In this document: positions 61,309 through 64,000 of the stretch, one piece after another
Position numbering within the stretch: position 1 is the stretch's first letter
Layout: each line of letters starts with the position of its first letter
NCBI RefSeq assembly: GCF_024713945.1
Contig: NC_134681.1
Location: 2,604,001 to 2,668,000 of the forward strand
Length of the DNA stretch: 64,000 bases
Direction: 5' to 3'
Source: Dermatophagoides farinae
Lineage: Eukaryota; Arthropoda; Arachnida; Sarcoptiformes; Pyroglyphidae
Notes under the pieces: generated by a model
The model's database searches: none
What the model was told of the DNA's origin: nothing
Seen by the model: only the letters and a program-made list of their open reading frames with translations
Translations under genes and position numbers: made by a program

Positions 61309-64000
61309 ATGCGTACGATGAAATTTCTAAGTTTGATTACCGTATTGATCGTCCTAGGTAAGTGTTTGAACTTGATGATGATGATGATGATTTTAAGTTT
61401 TTTCCATGAAAAACAACAACAACAGTGACGCTATTTACATTGGTCATCTCACAATTGAACAAAGATGAAACGGTTAGTCCATATTCAATATGTAATTTTT
61501 ATTGTTAATTGTTAATTGTTTGTTTTTTAAATTTAAATTTTAATTAATTATGATTGAAAAATTACGCAAAACAAAAATAAAATAAAATTTAGAAACATGA
61601 ATACGGTATTGCATTTCCTTTGGAAGAAAATGAAAGCACACAACGCTTGCAACAACAATTGGCATCATTACCTGATTTAATTAATGGTAATGTTGTTGTT
61701 GGTTTACCATCATCATCATCATCATCATCATCAGTGTTGGCTAAAAATGATCAATCTGCAACAACAACAACTGAAACAGTTGCAACATCTACATCAAGTT
61801 TTAATAAAAATCAGAATCAGAATCAATTAAAACGTCAACAAAATGATGATGGTCAATCATCATTACCATCTTCAACTACGACAACGACCACATCGACAAT
61901 GGTAACAAAAAATTTGGATAATCAAACAATGAAGACGACAAAAGATAAAAGAAATGAATCAAATAGCGGTAAAGATAAAGATGATAATGATGACGATGAT
62001 GATGACAATGATCAACCATCGATAATTGTTTTGAATAATAATAAAGATGATCAAACCGATCAATCATCGGATCAATTATCAGATGATCGATCCACTGGTA
62101 GTATAAATCCAAAATTGATTTTTATTGAACGTTTAATGGATCTAAATTTTCAACAACAACCATCATTAGCACCACCACCGCGTTCACCACAAACTGGTCT
62201 ATCGTCATTTTTTGATATGCGCAATTCACCATTGGATTCAGATTCAAATAAAACAACCACTGTTGATAATTCGGATGATTCAGAGTTATCTGATTGGAGG
62301 TAAGCAAATGCGCGACGAAAGTTTTTTTTTGAAATTCATCTTTTTTTTTGTTTTCAATCAAACAAAACTAGCAATACTTTTGATAATATTCGTTCAAAAT
62401 GGGAGAATCGTATACGTAAATTTACATACCCATTACAGAATACATATTCAGTAGTATTACGTTCTTCAAATATCAATAATGATAATAATGGTCCAACAAC
62501 TACTACTACTGATAATTCATCTGATAATGAGAAATCCAATAAAATTGATCCAAATCAACCATCAATGTCTAATAATAATGATGACAATGATGATGATGAT
62601 GATGATCGTCCGAGTGTCAAGTTTTTCTTTCATCAATCTATTGGTGGTGGTAGTCCATTCAATGGTTTTACCACTTCTTCAATGCCATCGTCACCAATGA
62701 ATAATAATAATAATGTAAATGTAAATAATTCACCAAATTCATCACAGACAAATCAATTATTTCGTATGGCTGCATTGACAATGATGTCTAAATTATTTTC
62801 GGCACTTCGATCTCAAGGTAATTTTAGAAATTTTTCCTTTGCAACTTTTTTTCAAAATGTTTGTTTATTCATCAATTCAGCAATGACACCACCATCACCT
62901 AAAATAATGATGATGATGGAAAATATACCAAAAATGGCTACAGGATCAGCTGATATAGATCATAGTAATGATAATCATGAAATCGATCTAGACGATGATG
63001 ATGATGATGATATGGATGGTGACAATGATCGCACAACAACGGAAACAATTTCTGTACCAATTTTATTGGGACAAAAATCACGTCAATCATCATTGTCATC
63101 GAATTCAATTCAAGACGATTCATCAGATTCTGATCAAACAATTCGTACAACCATTATGTATGGTCGACCATCGCCACCATCATCATTATCACTACCGATT
63201 TCGCCACCATTAATGATGATGGGTCCACGTTATTATCCCATCTTCACAACACCAGCAATCACCAACAATAACTAATCCATTGGCAGCCATTATTCAGGCA
63301 ATCGCTTCACAAACACGCAATCAACCAAATTATAATCGACAATTGGAATCACAACCAATTACTACAGCTGCTGCTGAACAACCACAACGTTTGATTTTAT
63401 TGATAACACATCGATCAATGCCCAATGTAATAGAACCATCCTCACGTGAAGAATCATCGCCAACAATCATGTAAGTTGTCATTAAAATTCATATCCGGAA
63501 AAATAAATTATCAATTATCCATTAAAATATTCACACAAACACACACACAGGTTTCAGCAATCACCAACGAATCAAGCACAACAACAACCAAATTTAGCAT
63601 ATTACAGTCCGCTATCACCACCATTGTCGCCAATATTATATCAATATAGTCAGGCTCAATCGCAACAACAACCATCACCATTAACTATGGCTATTCCACA
63701 ACAACAAGTTAGGCCACATGTTGTTGAAGTTCCTGTTCCAATCTATGTTCCTGTACGTGTACGTGCACCGATTCGATCATCACCACCACAACAACCAGCA
63801 CAAATGATTTCTTCAATAAAACCATCGATTATTCATCGATCATCATCACCGGTATCAAATCCATCACCAATGGCAGTCGTATATTATCATGGTAACAATA
63901 ACAATATTAATGAACCAACAAAAATGGTTGTTAATAGTGAACAATCAAATGGTGGTCGTGGTATGGCAATGATGATGACAAACGCTAATAATGAAAATGC
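61309..64000 (+). CDS. Large Ser/Asn/Pro/Gln-rich secreted or membrane protein, partial at the right edge
   Basis: Exons read: 61309-61357, 61426-61472, 61593-62299, 62372-62817, 62881-63470 and 63551 to the window end, where the frame is still open. Exons 1 and 2 join into MRTMKFLSLITVLIVLVTLF then TLVISQLNKDETK, a strong signal peptide or signal anchor. Exon 3 begins HEYGIAFPLEENESTQRLQQ, then Ser, Thr and Asp runs. Exon 4 contains a denser stretch, NTFDNIRSKWENRIRKFTYP, and a hydrophobic one, QLFRMAALTMMSKLFSALRS. The last exon is Pro/Gln-rich with HVVEVPVPIYVPVRVRAPIR, resembling structural or cuticle-type low-complexity proteins. The interval 62818-62880 has intron borders but is 63 bp and open, so it may be retained. 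In the exon from 62881 the frame must shift by one base near 63236-63239; without that, it stops at 63275. I recognise no family. The frame may extend upstream to the exon at 57157. Confidence 0.72.
63236..63239 (+). other. Apparent single-base frameshift in the large low-complexity gene
   Basis: The upstream frame reaches a stop at 63273-63275. The +1 frame is open from just after TGA codons near 63213-63220 and continues to a good GTAAGT donor at 63471. The switch must therefore occur between about 63221 and 63270. Skipping one C of TATCCCATC gives smooth protein, GPRYYPSSQHQQSPTITNPL. No intron of suitable phase fits. An extra base in the assembly or a real allele is most likely. Confidence 0.6.

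Noticed and set aside
1-64000. CRISPR arrays, insertion sequences or bacterial operons
   Set aside because: Repeats are simple microsatellites without unique spacers, no transposase, reverse transcriptase or terminal repeats were recognised, and introns throughout show eukaryotic DNA.

Overview
The window is nuclear DNA from a small, AT-rich animal genome. Genes have short spliceosomal introns (mostly 53-100 bp, GT..AG), several proteins are animal-specific (filamin, HFM1, a class A GPCR, a peritrophin-type chitin-binding protein), and intergenic DNA is saturated with ATC/GAT, CA/GT and GA microsatellites. A chitin-binding gene plus this composition suggests an arthropod, and my best guess is an astigmatid mite (dust-mite or scab-mite type). 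That taxonomic call is inference from style; no marker gene was compared.

Layout, left to right. 1-5.0 kb: no supportable gene. 5.0-6.3 kb (+): COQ2. 6.8-7.3 kb (+): a weak two-exon candidate. 8.0-10.1 kb (-): a three-exon secreted protein with one peritrophin-type chitin-binding domain. 10.1-20.0 kb: gene desert with one weak minus-strand exon candidate. 20.0-21.2 kb (-): an intronless orphan class A GPCR. 21.2-29.0 kb: gene desert. 29.0-36.0 kb: a compact block of CDK5RAP1 (+), SLC25A26 (-) and HFM1 (+). 38.8-42.6 kb (+): a short filamin without an actin-binding domain. 43.1-43.9 kb (+): a small membrane-anchored protein with the twin Cys-rich module of glucosidase II beta. 45.0-47.1 kb (+): an N4BP2-like CUE-DUF1771-Smr protein. 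47.1-57.2 kb: gene desert. 57.2-64.0 kb (+): a low-complexity protein running off the right end, with a probable hydrophobic leader at 61.3 kb and a possible 57 kb upstream exon.

Several genes make mitochondrial products. COQ2 prenylates the ubiquinone head group. SLC25A26 imports S-adenosylmethionine. CDK5RAP1 is a radical-SAM enzyme that uses S-adenosylmethionine to thiomethylate mitochondrial tRNAs. SLC25A26 and CDK5RAP1 lie tail to tail with interlocking 3' ends, and SLC25A26 is head to head with HFM1 over about 240 bp.

Exon boundaries were worked out by eye from splice consensus, phase and protein continuity. Internal boundaries of recognised genes are firm. The HFM1 start, the HFM1 last exon and the 5' end of the 57-64 kb gene are not. 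No tRNA, rRNA, transposon or CRISPR array was identified.
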